In this document: in pieces, positions 44,976 to 53,585 of the stretch
Layout of the letters: each line of letters opens with the position of its first letter
How positions within the stretch are numbered: position 1 is the stretch's first letter
NCBI GenBank assembly: GCA_019247305.1
Contig: JAFAPC010000125.1
Location: 124,001-188,000, forward strand
Length of the DNA: 64,000 nucleotides
From: Pseudonocardiales bacterium
GTDB lineage: Bacteria > Actinomycetota > Actinomycetes > Mycobacteriales > Pseudonocardiaceae
Reading direction: 5' to 3'
Notes under the pieces: model-generated
The model's input: the letters and a program-made list of their open reading frames with translations, nothing else
Databases searched by the model: none
What the model was told of the DNA's origin: nothing
Position numbers and translations under genes: made by a program

Positions 44976-46921
44976 TGACCCAGACCAGTCCGACCAAACT
45001 TCAGCCGCGTTCGGCGGCCCAGGCCCTGGCTGCCGCCCTCGCGCAGCTGCGCGAGCGACAGCACCCGGCGGGATGGTGGAAGGGGGAGCTGGCCACCAAC
45101 GTGACCATGGACGCGGAGGATCTGCTGCTGCGCGAGTTCCTCGGCATCCGCGGCGCCGGCCAGACCGAAGAGGCCGCCCGCTGGATCCGCTCCCAGCAAC
45201 GCGACGACGGCAGCTGGGCGAACTACCACGGTGGCCCGGGTGATCTGTCCACCACCGTCGAGGCGTGGGTGGCGCTGCGCCTGGCGGGCGAGGCACCCGA
45301 TGCCCCCCATATGGTGATGGCGGCGCAGTTCGTCCGGGCACGGGGCGGCCTGGAACGCAGCCGGGTATTCACCCGCATCTGGTTGGCTTTGTTTGGGCTG
45401 TGGTCCTGGGACGAGCTGCCCAACCTGCCACCAGAATTGATCTTCTTGCCGTCTTGGTTCCCGCTGAACGTCTACGACTGGGCCTGCTGGGCTCGGCAGA
45501 CGATCGTGCCGCTGACCATCGTCTGCACGCTGCGCCCGGTGCGCCCGGTGCCGTTCGGGGTTGACGAGCTGCGCAGCGGTGTCCCCCCGCGACCCCCGCA
45601 GCCGCTGCTGAGCTGGGCCGGGTTCTTCCAGCGGACCGACCGGGTGCTGCACGCCTACGCGCGGCGGCCCCTACGCCTGCTGCGGCAGGCGGCGATGCGC
45701 CGGGCTACGGAGTGGATCCTGGCCCGGCAGGAGGCAGACGGCTGCTGGGGCGGTATCCAGCCACCGTGGGTGTATTCCCTGCTCGCACTGCACCTGCTGG
45801 GTTACTCCCTCGACCACCCCTCGATGCGGGCTGGGATCGCGGGTCTGGAGGGGTTCACCATCCGCGAGCGCACCCCGGACGGGTGGGTGCGGTGGTTGGA
45901 GGCCTGCCAGTCCCCGATCTGGGACACCGGGCTGGCCCTCAACGCGCTGCTCGACGCGGGAGTACCGGCTGATGACCCCGCGCTGGCCCGGGCTGCCGAC
46001 TGGCTGCTCGGAAAGGAAATCCGGGTGTCCGGCGACTGGGCGATCCGCCGGCCAGCCCTCGCTCCAGGCGGCTGGGCCTTCGAGTTCCACAACGAGCGCT
46101 ATCCCGACACCGACGACACCGCCGAGGTCGTGCTCGCGCTGCGGCGGCTGCCGCTGGCGGATCGCAGCGCGCTGGATCGCGCGGTGGCCTGGTTGATCGG
46201 CATGCAGTCCCGGGACGGCGGCTGGGGCGCCTTCGACGTGGACAACACCCGCACACTGTGCACCAAGCTGCCGTTCTGTGATTTCGGCGCGGTGATCGAC
46301 CCGCCGACGGCGGATGTGACGGCGCACATCGTCGAGGCGCTGGCCACTGAGGGTCTCACCGCACACCCGGCCTGCCGGCGCGGCGTGCACTGGCTGCTCG
46401 CCGCGCAGGAGACCGACGGGTCCTGGTTCGGACGGTGGGGCGCGAACTACGTCTACGGCACCGGCGCGGCGGTACCGGCGTTGATCGCTGCCGGGGTGAG
46501 CGCCGAGTCCCGGTGCGTGCGGCGGGCGCTGCGGTGGCTGATCGACCACCAGAACGACGACGGCGGGTGGGGCGAGGACCTGCGCTCCTATGTGGACTCC
46601 TCCTGGGCGGGCCGGGGTGAGTCCACGGCCTCGCAGACCGCCTGGGCGTTGCTGGCGCTGCTCGCAGCCGGCGAGCGGGGCGAGCGATCAGAGGCCGGCG
46701 AGCGGTCCCAGGCCGTGGAGCGTGGGGTGCGGTGGCTGTGCGAGCGCCAGCGCGACGACGGGTCCTGGGACGAGCCGCAGTTCACCGGCACCGGATTCCC
46801 GCGCGACTTCTACATTAACTATCACCTTTACCGGCTGGTGTTCCCGATCACCGCGCTGGGCCGGTACCGGCGCGCGGCACCCTCAGCCGGGCCAGAGCAG
46901 TCCCTGCGAGTCGAGCCATGA
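44975..46921 (+). CDS. shc: Squalene-hopene cyclase
   Basis: 648 residues, normal length; TGATG start overlap. The protonating motif DTDDTAEV is intact, and QW repeats recur (QQRDDGSWANYHGG, QEADGCWGGIQPPWVYSLLA, QSRDGGWGAFDVDNT, QNDDGGWGEDLRSYVDSSW). It cyclises squalene to hopene and diplopterol at the membrane. Confidence 0.97.
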   Translation: MTQTSPTKLQPRSAAQALAAALAQLRERQHPAGWWKGELATNVTMDAEDLLLREFLGIRGAGQTEEAARWIRSQQRDDGSWANYHGGPGDLSTTVEAWVALRLAGEAPDAPHMVMAAQFVRARGGLERSRVFTRIWLALFGLWSWDELPNLPPELIFLPSWFPLNVYDWACWARQTIVPLTIVCTLRPVRPVPFGVDELRSGVPPRPPQPLLSWAGFFQRTDRVLHAYARRPLRLLRQAAMRRATEWILARQEADGCWGGIQPPWVYSLLALHLLGYSLDHPSMRAGIAGLEGFTIRERTPDGWVRWLEACQSPIWDTGLALNALLDAGVPADDPALARAADWLLGKEIRVSGDWAIRRPALAPGGWAFEFHNERYPDTDDTAEVVLALRRLPLADRSALDRAVAWLIGMQSRDGGWGAFDVDNTRTLCTKLPFCDFGAVIDPPTADVTAHIVEALATEGLTAHPACRRGVHWLLAAQETDGSWFGRWGANYVYGTGAAVPALIAAGVSAESRCVRRALRWLIDHQNDDGGWGEDLRSYVDSSWAGRGESTASQTAWALLALLAAGERGERSEAGERSQAVERGVRWLCERQRDDGSWDEPQFTGTGFPRDFYINYHLYRLVFPITALGRYRRAAPSAGPEQSLRVEP

Positions 46922-48525
46922 GCCGCGCGACGCCGGCCCGGGCGCCTCACGACATCAGCCACGCCGTGCTGTGCACGCCGCTGCGCGTCGAGCAGGCCGC
47001 GCTGTCCCGGGCCGGGCGCAGCATGCGGCTCGTGCACACCGGGATGGGGCCGCGACGTGCGGCCGCTGCCGCCTCGGTGCTCGCCACCAGTGCCGAGGCG
47101 GTCCTGGTCGCGGGCGTCGGTGGTGGTCTGGCTCCACACGTGCACCCGGGCGAGGTGGTGGTGGCCAGCGAGATCCGCGCCGAGAACGCCCCACACCCGC
47201 CGAGTTCGACCCCAGAGCTGGTGGGCCGGGCGGGGAGCGCGCTGCTGTCGAACTCGGCAGCAGGAGGGCGCCTCGCTGGCTGCGCCTTGGGCAGCGTCGA
47301 GGTGCCGTCGGCGCCGTTGCTGGCGGGGGCGCTGCGGCGGCTTGGCTTGAGGGTGCATCTCGGGGCTGTCAGCTCGGTGTCCCGGATCGCCCGGACACCG
47401 GGCGCCGATGGCGCACTCGCGGTGGACATGGAGTCCGCCCAGCTGGCCACCGTAGGCGTGCCGTTCGCCGTGGTCCGCGCCATCGTGGACACCCCCGCGC
47501 ACCCCTTGTGGCGACTCGGCACGCTGCACCGGGGGATGAGCGCGCTGCGGACCCTGCGGGCGTGCCGGCCGGCGTTGGAATGGTGGGCGGGGGCGATCGG
47601 CCCACGGGAGGTCCTGCTCGCCGCGCCGCGGTCGTTCTGCGCGGGGGTGGCCCGGGCAATCGACACCGTGCACCAGGCGTTGCGCCGCTACGGCGCCCCG
47701 GTGTATGTGCGCCGCCAAATCGTGCACAACGCGCATGTAGTGGGGGAGTTGGCGGAGCTGGGCGCGGTGTTCGTCGATGAGGTCGAGCAGGTGCCGGCCG
47801 GGGCCGTCCTGGTGTTCGCCGCGCACGGGGTTTCCCCCGCCGTGCGTCAGGACGCCTACGCCCGCGAGCTCACCGTGATCGACGCCACCTGCCCGCTGGT
47901 GAGCAAGGTGCACACCGAGATCCGCCGCTACGCCCGGCAGGAGAACACGGTGTTCCTCATCGGCCATCCCGATCACGAGGAGGTGCAGGGCAGCCTCGGC
48001 GAGGCACCGCAGGACGTGATCGTAGTGCCTGATGCCGACACCGCCGCCCGAGTTCAGCCGCGCGATCCGTCCCGGGTGGCCTACACCATGCAGACCACGC
48101 TGGCGGTGGACGAGGCAGAGGAGATCGCCGGCATCCTGCGCGAGCGGTTCCCGGCGCTGAGCGCTCCGCGCACCGATGACATCTGCTACGCCACCACCAA
48201 CCGCCAGCGCGCCGTGCGCGCGATCGCCAGCCAGGTGGACCTGGTGCTGGTGGTCGGCTCACCCAACTCGTCCAACTCGGTGCGTCTGGTGGAGGTCGCG
48301 CAGCGGGAAGGCGTGCCGGCGTACCTGGTCGACGACGTCAGTGACATCGATCTTCGCTGGTTGAGGGGCACGAGGAGGCTGGGCATCACCGCGGGCGCCT
48401 CGGCGCCCCCGCATCTGGTGGATCAGATCGTGCACTGCCTCGGTGGCCTCGGTCCGGTCCGGGTGAGCGAATCGCGGCTGGTCGAGGAGGACGTCACCTT
48501 CGCGCTACCCCGAGAGGTGGTCTGA
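46918..48525 (+). CDS. Fusion of HpnG-type nucleosidase and IspH (HMBPP reductase)
   Basis: 535 residues, ATGA overlap with shc. Residues 1-220 are a nucleoside-phosphorylase-fold nucleosidase (VLVAGVGGGLAPHVHPGEVV, ADGALAVDMESAQLATVGVP with the ribose-binding ME), the HpnG step that cleaves adenosylhopane to ribosylhopane. Residues 225-535 are IspH, with its three iron-sulfur Cys in PRSFCAGVARAID, DATCPLVSKVH and DDICYATTNRQ, and SPNSSNSVRLVEVA. IspH makes IPP and DMAPP, the precursors of the same pathway. The junction EWWAGAIGPREVLLAAPRSF shows a short linker. Confidence 0.93.
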   Translation: MSRATPARAPHDISHAVLCTPLRVEQAALSRAGRSMRLVHTGMGPRRAAAAASVLATSAEAVLVAGVGGGLAPHVHPGEVVVASEIRAENAPHPPSSTPELVGRAGSALLSNSAAGGRLAGCALGSVEVPSAPLLAGALRRLGLRVHLGAVSSVSRIARTPGADGALAVDMESAQLATVGVPFAVVRAIVDTPAHPLWRLGTLHRGMSALRTLRACRPALEWWAGAIGPREVLLAAPRSFCAGVARAIDTVHQALRRYGAPVYVRRQIVHNAHVVGELAELGAVFVDEVEQVPAGAVLVFAAHGVSPAVRQDAYARELTVIDATCPLVSKVHTEIRRYARQENTVFLIGHPDHEEVQGSLGEAPQDVIVVPDADTAARVQPRDPSRVAYTMQTTLAVDEAEEIAGILRERFPALSAPRTDDICYATTNRQRAVRAIASQVDLVLVVGSPNSSNSVRLVEVAQREGVPAYLVDDVSDIDLRWLRGTRRLGITAGASAPPHLVDQIVHCLGGLGPVRVSESRLVEEDVTFALPREVV

Positions 48526-48527
48526 GC

Positions 48528-49532
48528 ATGCCTATGCCCCTGCGCCAGTCCCTGAAGCTGGCCGGCTTCCTGCTCAAGCAGAAGCTGTTGCGTCGGGAGC
48601 GCTTCGCCTTGCTCTTGGAGCTGGAGCCGCTGTTCGCGTGCAACCTCAAGTGCGGCGGCTGCGGCAAGATCCAACAACCGGCTGCGCTGCTCAAGCAGCG
48701 GATGCCCGTTGAGCAGGCGATCGCCGCCGTGGAGGAATGCGGCGCGCCGATGGTCTCCATCGCCGGTGGGGAACCGCTGATGCACCCGCAGATCGACGAG
48801 CTGACCCGGCAACTGCTGGCCTGCCGCAAAATTGTTTTCTTGTGTACCAACGCGTTGCTGCTGCCCAAGCACCTGCACAAGTTCGCCCCGCATCCCAACT
48901 TCGCCTGGATGGTGCACATCGACGGGTTGCGCGAGCGCCACGACGCCTCCGTGCGCCGCTCGGGCGGTTTCGACGCCGCGGTCGAGGCGATCCGCCAAGC
49001 CAAGGACGCCGGTTTCCGGGTGATGACCAACACCACGTTCTTCACTACTGACACTCCGCAGGACGTCATTGAGGTGCTCGACTTTCTCAACGACTCACTC
49101 GGCGTGGACAATATGCAGATCTCCCCGGCCTACGCCTATGGCAAGGCGCCCGATCAGGAGCACTGGTTGGGTGTGGCCCAGACCCATGAGCTGTTCGCGA
49201 AGGCGTTCGGCGAGGGGCGTCGGCGCCGGTGGCGGCTCAACCACTCCCCGATCTTCCTGGATTTCCTGGAGGGCAAGCGGGAGCTGGCCTGCACCGCGTG
49301 GGGTATCCCGTCGTACTCCCTGCTGGGCTGGCAGCGCCCGTGCTATCTGCTCGACGATGGCTACGCGGCGAGCTACGCCGAGCTGCTGGCGGACACCGAC
49401 TGGTCGGCGTTCGGCCGCGGCCGTGACCCGCGGTGTGCCAACTGCATGGCGCACTGCGGTTACGAGCCCACCGCGGTGATCGCCACCATGGGGTCGCTGC
49501 GGGAATCCCTGCGCGCCGCCGTCGGCGGCTGA
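48528..49532 (+). CDS. hpnH: Adenosylhopane synthase HpnH (radical SAM)
   Basis: 334 residues. The radical SAM cluster is CNLKCGGCGK (CxxxCxxC); EPLFACNLKC, SIAGGEPLMHPQI and MVHIDGLRERHD are HpnH signatures, and a Cys-rich C-terminus (DPRCANCMAHCGYEPTA) may bind a further metal centre. It joins the 5'-deoxyadenosyl radical to hopene. Two bases after the fusion gene; last gene of the operon. Confidence 0.96.
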   Translation: MPMPLRQSLKLAGFLLKQKLLRRERFALLLELEPLFACNLKCGGCGKIQQPAALLKQRMPVEQAIAAVEECGAPMVSIAGGEPLMHPQIDELTRQLLACRKIVFLCTNALLLPKHLHKFAPHPNFAWMVHIDGLRERHDASVRRSGGFDAAVEAIRQAKDAGFRVMTNTTFFTTDTPQDVIEVLDFLNDSLGVDNMQISPAYAYGKAPDQEHWLGVAQTHELFAKAFGEGRRRRWRLNHSPIFLDFLEGKRELACTAWGIPSYSLLGWQRPCYLLDDGYAASYAELLADTDWSAFGRGRDPRCANCMAHCGYEPTAVIATMGSLRESLRAAVGG

Positions 49533-49603
49533 GGACACTGCTCCCCGCGTGGGGCCGCGTGGCCTAGCCGATTTTGTCGGTGTCCGCACCTACTCTGTGT
49601 CAT

Positions 49604-50398
49604 GTGGGTGATAAGAGCTCGATCGAGTGGACCGAGGCCACGTGGAACCCGACGACGGGCTGCGACCGCATCTCCCGGGGCTGCGATCACTGCTATGCGT
49701 TGACGTTGGCGAAGCGGTTGAAGGCGATGGGCAGCGCGAAATACCAGACTGACGGCGACCCGCGGACGTCGGGTCCGGGCTTCGGGGTGGCGGTGCACCC
49801 GGACACGCTGGACCTGCCGTTGCGCTGGCGGGAACCGCGCATCGTGTTCGTCAACTCGATGAGTGACCTATTCCATGCTCGGGTCCCGGACGAGTTTATC
49901 CTTCGCGTTTTCGCGGTGATGCACGCGACGCCTCGGCACACCTACCAGGTGCTGACAAAGCGCTCGCTGCGGCTGCGACGCCTCGCGCCCCGCCTGTCTT
50001 GGCCCAACAACGTCTGGATGGGCGTGAGCGTGGAGGACGACGACCACGTGCGTCGGGTTGACGACCTTCGCCACGTGCCGGCGGCTGTGCGCTTCGTCTC
50101 CGCCGAGCCGCTCCTTGGCCCGCTGTCGAGCCTGGACCTTAAGGGCGTCGACTGGCTGATCGCGGGCGGGGAAAGTGGGCACCAGGCTCGCCCGGTGGAT
50201 GCCTTGTGGGTGACGGAGCTGCGGGATGCCTGCGCGGACGCGGAAGTCGCGTTTTTCTTCAAGCAGTGGGGCGGGCGTACGCCTAAGGCGGGCGGCCGGG
50301 ATCTGGAGGGCCGGACGTGGGACACCCTGCCGCTGGCGCATTCCCGCTGGCCGCTGGCCAACCAGGCTGAGCGGCCGCAGCATCCCGCTGCCGTGTGA
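49604..50398 (+). CDS. DUF5131 (phage Gp37/Gp68-like) three-Cys protein
   Basis: 264 residues from the GTG at 49604. SSIEWTEATWNPTTGCDRIS, RGCDHCYALTLAKRL gives the family's C-x6-C-x2-C motif, resembling a radical-SAM-like iron-sulfur site. FVNSMSDLFHARVPDEFI, YQVLTKRSLRL and GVSVEDDDHVRRVDDL are diagnostic, as is GGESGHQARPVD. Usually encoded beside TcmP, as here (16 bases apart). Reaction unknown. Confidence 0.9.
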   Translation: MGDKSSIEWTEATWNPTTGCDRISRGCDHCYALTLAKRLKAMGSAKYQTDGDPRTSGPGFGVAVHPDTLDLPLRWREPRIVFVNSMSDLFHARVPDEFILRVFAVMHATPRHTYQVLTKRSLRLRRLAPRLSWPNNVWMGVSVEDDDHVRRVDDLRHVPAAVRFVSAEPLLGPLSSLDLKGVDWLIAGGESGHQARPVDALWVTELRDACADAEVAFFFKQWGGRTPKAGGRDLEGRTWDTLPLAHSRWPLANQAERPQHPAAV

Positions 50399-50414
50399 CG
50401 GGCGGGCAGGGACG

Positions 50415-51482
50415 GTGGCGGAACGGCCGTGGGGCTTCTGGACCGAGAGCAAGCTCGACATGCTTTCGGCGTACCTGCCGGCTTTCACCACCGCGAGCAA
50501 GAAGGCACCAAGCACGGTCTACCTGGACCTGTTCGCTGGCCAGGCCAAGAACGTCAGTCGGGACACCGGAAGGCCGATCCAAGGTAGTCTGCTGCGCGCG
50601 TTGCAAACCAAGCCACCCTTCACTGTGGTGCGCGGGTTCGAGCTTCAGCACAAACGGGCGCAAAGCCTCCAGGAGGCCTTCCGGGCCGAGTTTCCGAACC
50701 GTGATGTGGCCGTGCACGCCGGAGACGTGCACGGCGCCCTGCCGTCGGCGCTCGCCGCCCTCGCGGCGTACCGATCGTCACCAACGTTCGCTTTCATCGA
50801 CCCGGACGGCGTCGAGGCCCGTTGGGAACTGCTGGAGACGCTGGCCGCGCACAAGGCGCCTCAATCAACGAAGGTCGAACTGTTTCTGCTCCTCACCTCC
50901 CCACAGATTGTGCGAGTCGTCAATAACAGCCTTGATCCACACGACCTAGAACATGCTAAGAAGAAGATCACCGAGCTATTCGGATCGACCGAATGGCAAC
51001 CGATCCTCGACGGGCGCCAGTCGGGTATGCTCGACGCGGAACGTACCCGCGACGAGCTGACCAATCTCATGCGTTGGCGGCTGGAGAAGACGCTAGGCTA
51101 CCGTTTTACCCACACTCTGCGCTTGACCAACGTCTCCGGCGCCCCGCTCTACGGCATGATCTTCGCTACCGATCACCCGGTTGGCGATAAGATCATGAAG
51201 TCGGTGTATCAGAAGGCCGCAGAGCGGTTCCCTGAGATGCGGCGGGAGGCGCGCGCCCGCCGCCGAGACCGCAAGGAGCTGGAGTCCGGCTTCAACCCCC
51301 TGTTCACCCATGCGGAGCTGGCCCAAGACGCGCCGTTAGGCGCCCATGAGTCCTATCAACACGCTCCGCCGGTTCCGCCGTATGGCCAGACCGTCCCGGA
51401 CCCGGGCTCATTACTTCCGACGCGCGTCGAGTGCCGTGACGGCACCGGATGTGGTGCATCCCCATCGACTGGGACGCGATGA
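50415..51482 (+). CDS. tcmP: Three-Cys-motif partner protein TcmP
   Basis: 355 residues from the GTG at 50415. PWGFWTESKLDMLSAYLPAF, VYLDLFAGQAKN, FAFIDPDGVEARWELLETLA and VELFLLLTSPQIVRV are the TcmP signatures; the LDLFAGQ/FIDPDG pair resembles a SAM-methyltransferase-like fold. Forms a conserved two-gene module with the DUF5131 gene. The C-terminal 60 residues (after HAELAQDAPLG) are low-complexity and may be read-through into decayed DNA. Confidence 0.88.
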   Translation: MAERPWGFWTESKLDMLSAYLPAFTTASKKAPSTVYLDLFAGQAKNVSRDTGRPIQGSLLRALQTKPPFTVVRGFELQHKRAQSLQEAFRAEFPNRDVAVHAGDVHGALPSALAALAAYRSSPTFAFIDPDGVEARWELLETLAAHKAPQSTKVELFLLLTSPQIVRVVNNSLDPHDLEHAKKKITELFGSTEWQPILDGRQSGMLDAERTRDELTNLMRWRLEKTLGYRFTHTLRLTNVSGAPLYGMIFATDHPVGDKIMKSVYQKAAERFPEMRREARARRRDRKELESGFNPLFTHAELAQDAPLGAHESYQHAPPVPPYGQTVPDPGSLLPTRVECRDGTGCGASPSTGTR

Positions 51483-51507
51483 CAGACACGGTGCGCATCC
51501 GGGCATC

Positions 51508-51690
51508 TGGCGACGGCCGCCGCGGTACAGGCCTGTGTGGACGAGGCGGTGTCCACAACGGTGAACCTACCTGCCACCGCGCGGGCGATCGACGTCTACG
51601 ACACTTACCTATCCGCCTGGGAACTGGCCTGCAAGGGCGTTACCGTCTACGTCGATGGCTCCCGCCAAGTCCAACCCAAGGCGCTGTGAC
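51508..51690 (+). pseudogene. C-terminal fragment of class II (B12-dependent) ribonucleotide reductase
   Basis: The frame reads HLATAAAVQACVDEAVSTTV, then NLPATARAIDVYDTYLSAWE and LACKGVTVYVDGSRQVQP, then stop. 'Q..VD.A.S.T.N.P..A...DV...Y..AWE..CKG.TVY.DGSR' is the conserved end of NrdJ-type reductases. The rest of the gene is absent. It is a leftover of a rearrangement. Confidence 0.75.
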
Positions 51691-51726
51691 TGGCCAGCGA
51701 TTGGTGGATCTCCCCGAGGGTGAGGA

Positions 51727-52248
51727 ATGACTGAGTACGTCTTCGACACCAAGCACGACCGCTACCCGGTGGCGGTCCACGTGATCCTCACCGACGGCGG
51801 TGGGACTGTCGGCTCCGCCGACGGCGGTTGGATTGTCGGCTCCGCCGATGGTGACGGCCGGGTGCTGCTCATGCGCCGCGCCGGCAGCGGGTACGCCGAT
51901 GGGCTGCTCGCCCTGCCGGCCGGCCACGTCGACCTCGGGGAAACTCCCACCCACTGCGCGATTCGGGAGGTCGGCGAGGAACTCGGCATCTCACTCGACC
52001 CGGGCGAGCTGAACCCGGCCGGGGTGATGTTCCGCCGCTCGCTGGAACCCCGGGTGGATATCTTCTTCACCACCAGCGCCTGGTGCGGCACACCGACGAT
52101 CCGCGAGCCGAACAAGTGCACCCAACTCGTCTGGGCCAACCCCGCCGACCTTCCCGATGACACCCTGGACTTCGTCGGCCAGGCCATCACCGACGCCCGC
52201 CAGGGTCGTCACTTCCACGAGTACGGCTGGGCAAGAGCAGCCGGATGA
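51727..52248 (+). CDS. Nudix hydrolase with repeat insertion
   Basis: 173 residues. Nudix box GHVDLGETPTHCAIREVGEE followed by LGI matches Gx5Ex7REUxEExGU. Strand 1 (YPVAVHVILTDG) and strand 2 (DGRVLLMRRAGSGYADGLLA) are separated by GGTVGSADGGWIVGSADG, exactly two 27-bp repeat units that relatives do not have. It hydrolyses a nucleoside-diphosphate-linked substrate; which one is unknown. Confidence 0.9.
   Translation: MTEYVFDTKHDRYPVAVHVILTDGGGTVGSADGGWIVGSADGDGRVLLMRRAGSGYADGLLALPAGHVDLGETPTHCAIREVGEELGISLDPGELNPAGVMFRRSLEPRVDIFFTTSAWCGTPTIREPNKCTQLVWANPADLPDDTLDFVGQAITDARQGRHFHEYGWARAAG
51796..51849. repeat. 27-bp tandem repeat, two units (locus C)
   Basis: Cores ACTGTCGGCTCCGCC at 51805-51819 and ATTGTCGGCTCCGCC at 51832-51846, 27 bases apart, in frame inside the Nudix gene. 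Confidence 0.9.
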
Positions 52249-52260
52249 ACAATAAACACC

Positions 52261-52427
52261 GCAGCTGGCCTCACCTATGGTGCGTTCGATGTCATTGTCA
52301 CCGCTGACACCGAGGACTATGTCTTTTTAGAGTGTAACGCGGCGGGGCAGTGGGGTGGCTTGCCCAGGAGTGCGGACTGCCCGTCGCCGACGCCATTGCC
52401 GACGAGCTGATCGGAGACGACCGGTGA
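52261..52427 (+). pseudogene. C-terminal remnant of a graspetide ATP-grasp ligase
   Basis: GLTYGAFDVIVTADTEDYVF followed by LECNAAGQWG matches the end of ATP-grasp peptide maturases ('YGAFDF.VT..G...FLE.NPNGQWGWIE'). A one-base loss near 52,350 shifts the frame; the other frame resumes as WLAQECGLPVADAIADELIG to a TGA that overlaps the next start (GTGA). The ATP-binding core and the precursor gene are missing. Confidence 0.75.
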
Positions 52428-53548
52428 CGGACTGGCAGCCGCTCGCCACCGCGATGACCGAGACACTCGCCGCCACCGGAGAGCTGACCGACCCGGCGTG
52501 GCATCGAGCGTTTCTCGACACTCCGCGACACGTCTTCGTTCCCGAGCACAGCCTGGCCGACGCGTACTCCCAGGACGCGCTCGTCACCCAACGGCGCGCC
52601 GCCGACGAGCTGGGCAACCAGCGTCCCACCTCCTCAGCAAGCGCGCCGAACGCCGTCGCCATCATGCTGGAGCGGCTCGCCGTGCAGGATCACCACCAGG
52701 TCTTGGAAATCGGCACCGGAACCGGCTACAACGCAGCGCTGCTGTGTCACCGGCTCGGCGCGGCGAACGTCTACTCCATTGATCTCGATCCCGTACTTGT
52801 CGAGGCGGCCCGGCTTGTGCTCACCAACCTCGGCTACCAGCCCACACTGGTCGCCGCCGATGGCTATACCGGTCTGCCCGAGAGGGCACCTTACGATCGC
52901 ATCCTGGCCACCTGCGCGATTACCCACATTCCGCCCGAATGGATACGACAACTCGCCGAGGGCGGCCGTATCGTCGCCCCCATCGCCGGCAACTCACGCA
53001 AACCCCTTCTTGTTCTCGACAAAACAGCGCCAGATGAGGTGACCGGACACTTCGACAACAGCCACAATATGGGCTTCATGCCGCTACGCCACGACCTGCG
53101 CAGTCCCTGTGGCCCCGGTGAGACAGCCGGCTGCACCGCGTCTGGAATGGCTCACTACGGCACCACCACCACCACAGATCCCCGTCGCCTACACGAAGCC
53201 AGCCCTGAGCTGGTCCTGTTCTGCCAACTCCATGTGCCCGGCCTCCAGCTGAGTTACGACACGGACTCCCCGCACTCCACCGACCGCACCCGCGCGAGGA
53301 GGATCATCGCCTATACCGCCGATGCCCTCGCCACCGTCTCCTTCCGCCCCGAGAACGGGAGGTGGCCGGTCATCCAACGGGGTCCCTACCGAATCTGGGA
53401 CACCATCGAGACAGCCATGGCCTTGTGGGATCACCTGCGCCAGCCCGACGTCTCCCGGCTCGGCGTCTCCGCGCTCGATGACATCACCCGACAATACGTG
53501 TGGCTCGATAACCCCAACGGGCTTTACTGCTGGTCCATGCCGCTGTGA
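52424..53548 (+). CDS. Graspetide-system methyltransferase (PIMT-like, TgmC type)
   Basis: 374 residues from the GTG at 52424. DPAWHRAFLDTPRHVFVPEH, QRPTSSASAPNAVAIMLERL, VLEIGTGTGYNAALLCHRLG (SAM motif I) and LPERAPYDRILATCAITHIP are those of protein-L-isoaspartate methyltransferases, with the ~150-residue C-terminal extension found in the ATP-grasp peptide maturase family. In intact loci this enzyme methylates an Asp of the cyclised peptide and yields aspartimide. Its ligase partner upstream is broken, so it is probably stranded. Confidence 0.82.
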   Translation: MTDWQPLATAMTETLAATGELTDPAWHRAFLDTPRHVFVPEHSLADAYSQDALVTQRRAADELGNQRPTSSASAPNAVAIMLERLAVQDHHQVLEIGTGTGYNAALLCHRLGAANVYSIDLDPVLVEAARLVLTNLGYQPTLVAADGYTGLPERAPYDRILATCAITHIPPEWIRQLAEGGRIVAPIAGNSRKPLLVLDKTAPDEVTGHFDNSHNMGFMPLRHDLRSPCGPGETAGCTASGMAHYGTTTTTDPRRLHEASPELVLFCQLHVPGLQLSYDTDSPHSTDRTRARRIIAYTADALATVSFRPENGRWPVIQRGPYRIWDTIETAMALWDHLRQPDVSRLGVSALDDITRQYVWLDNPNGLYCWSMPL

Positions 53549-53585
53549 CGACTTAAAACCGTGAGGCCACAGTGTCGACCAAAGG

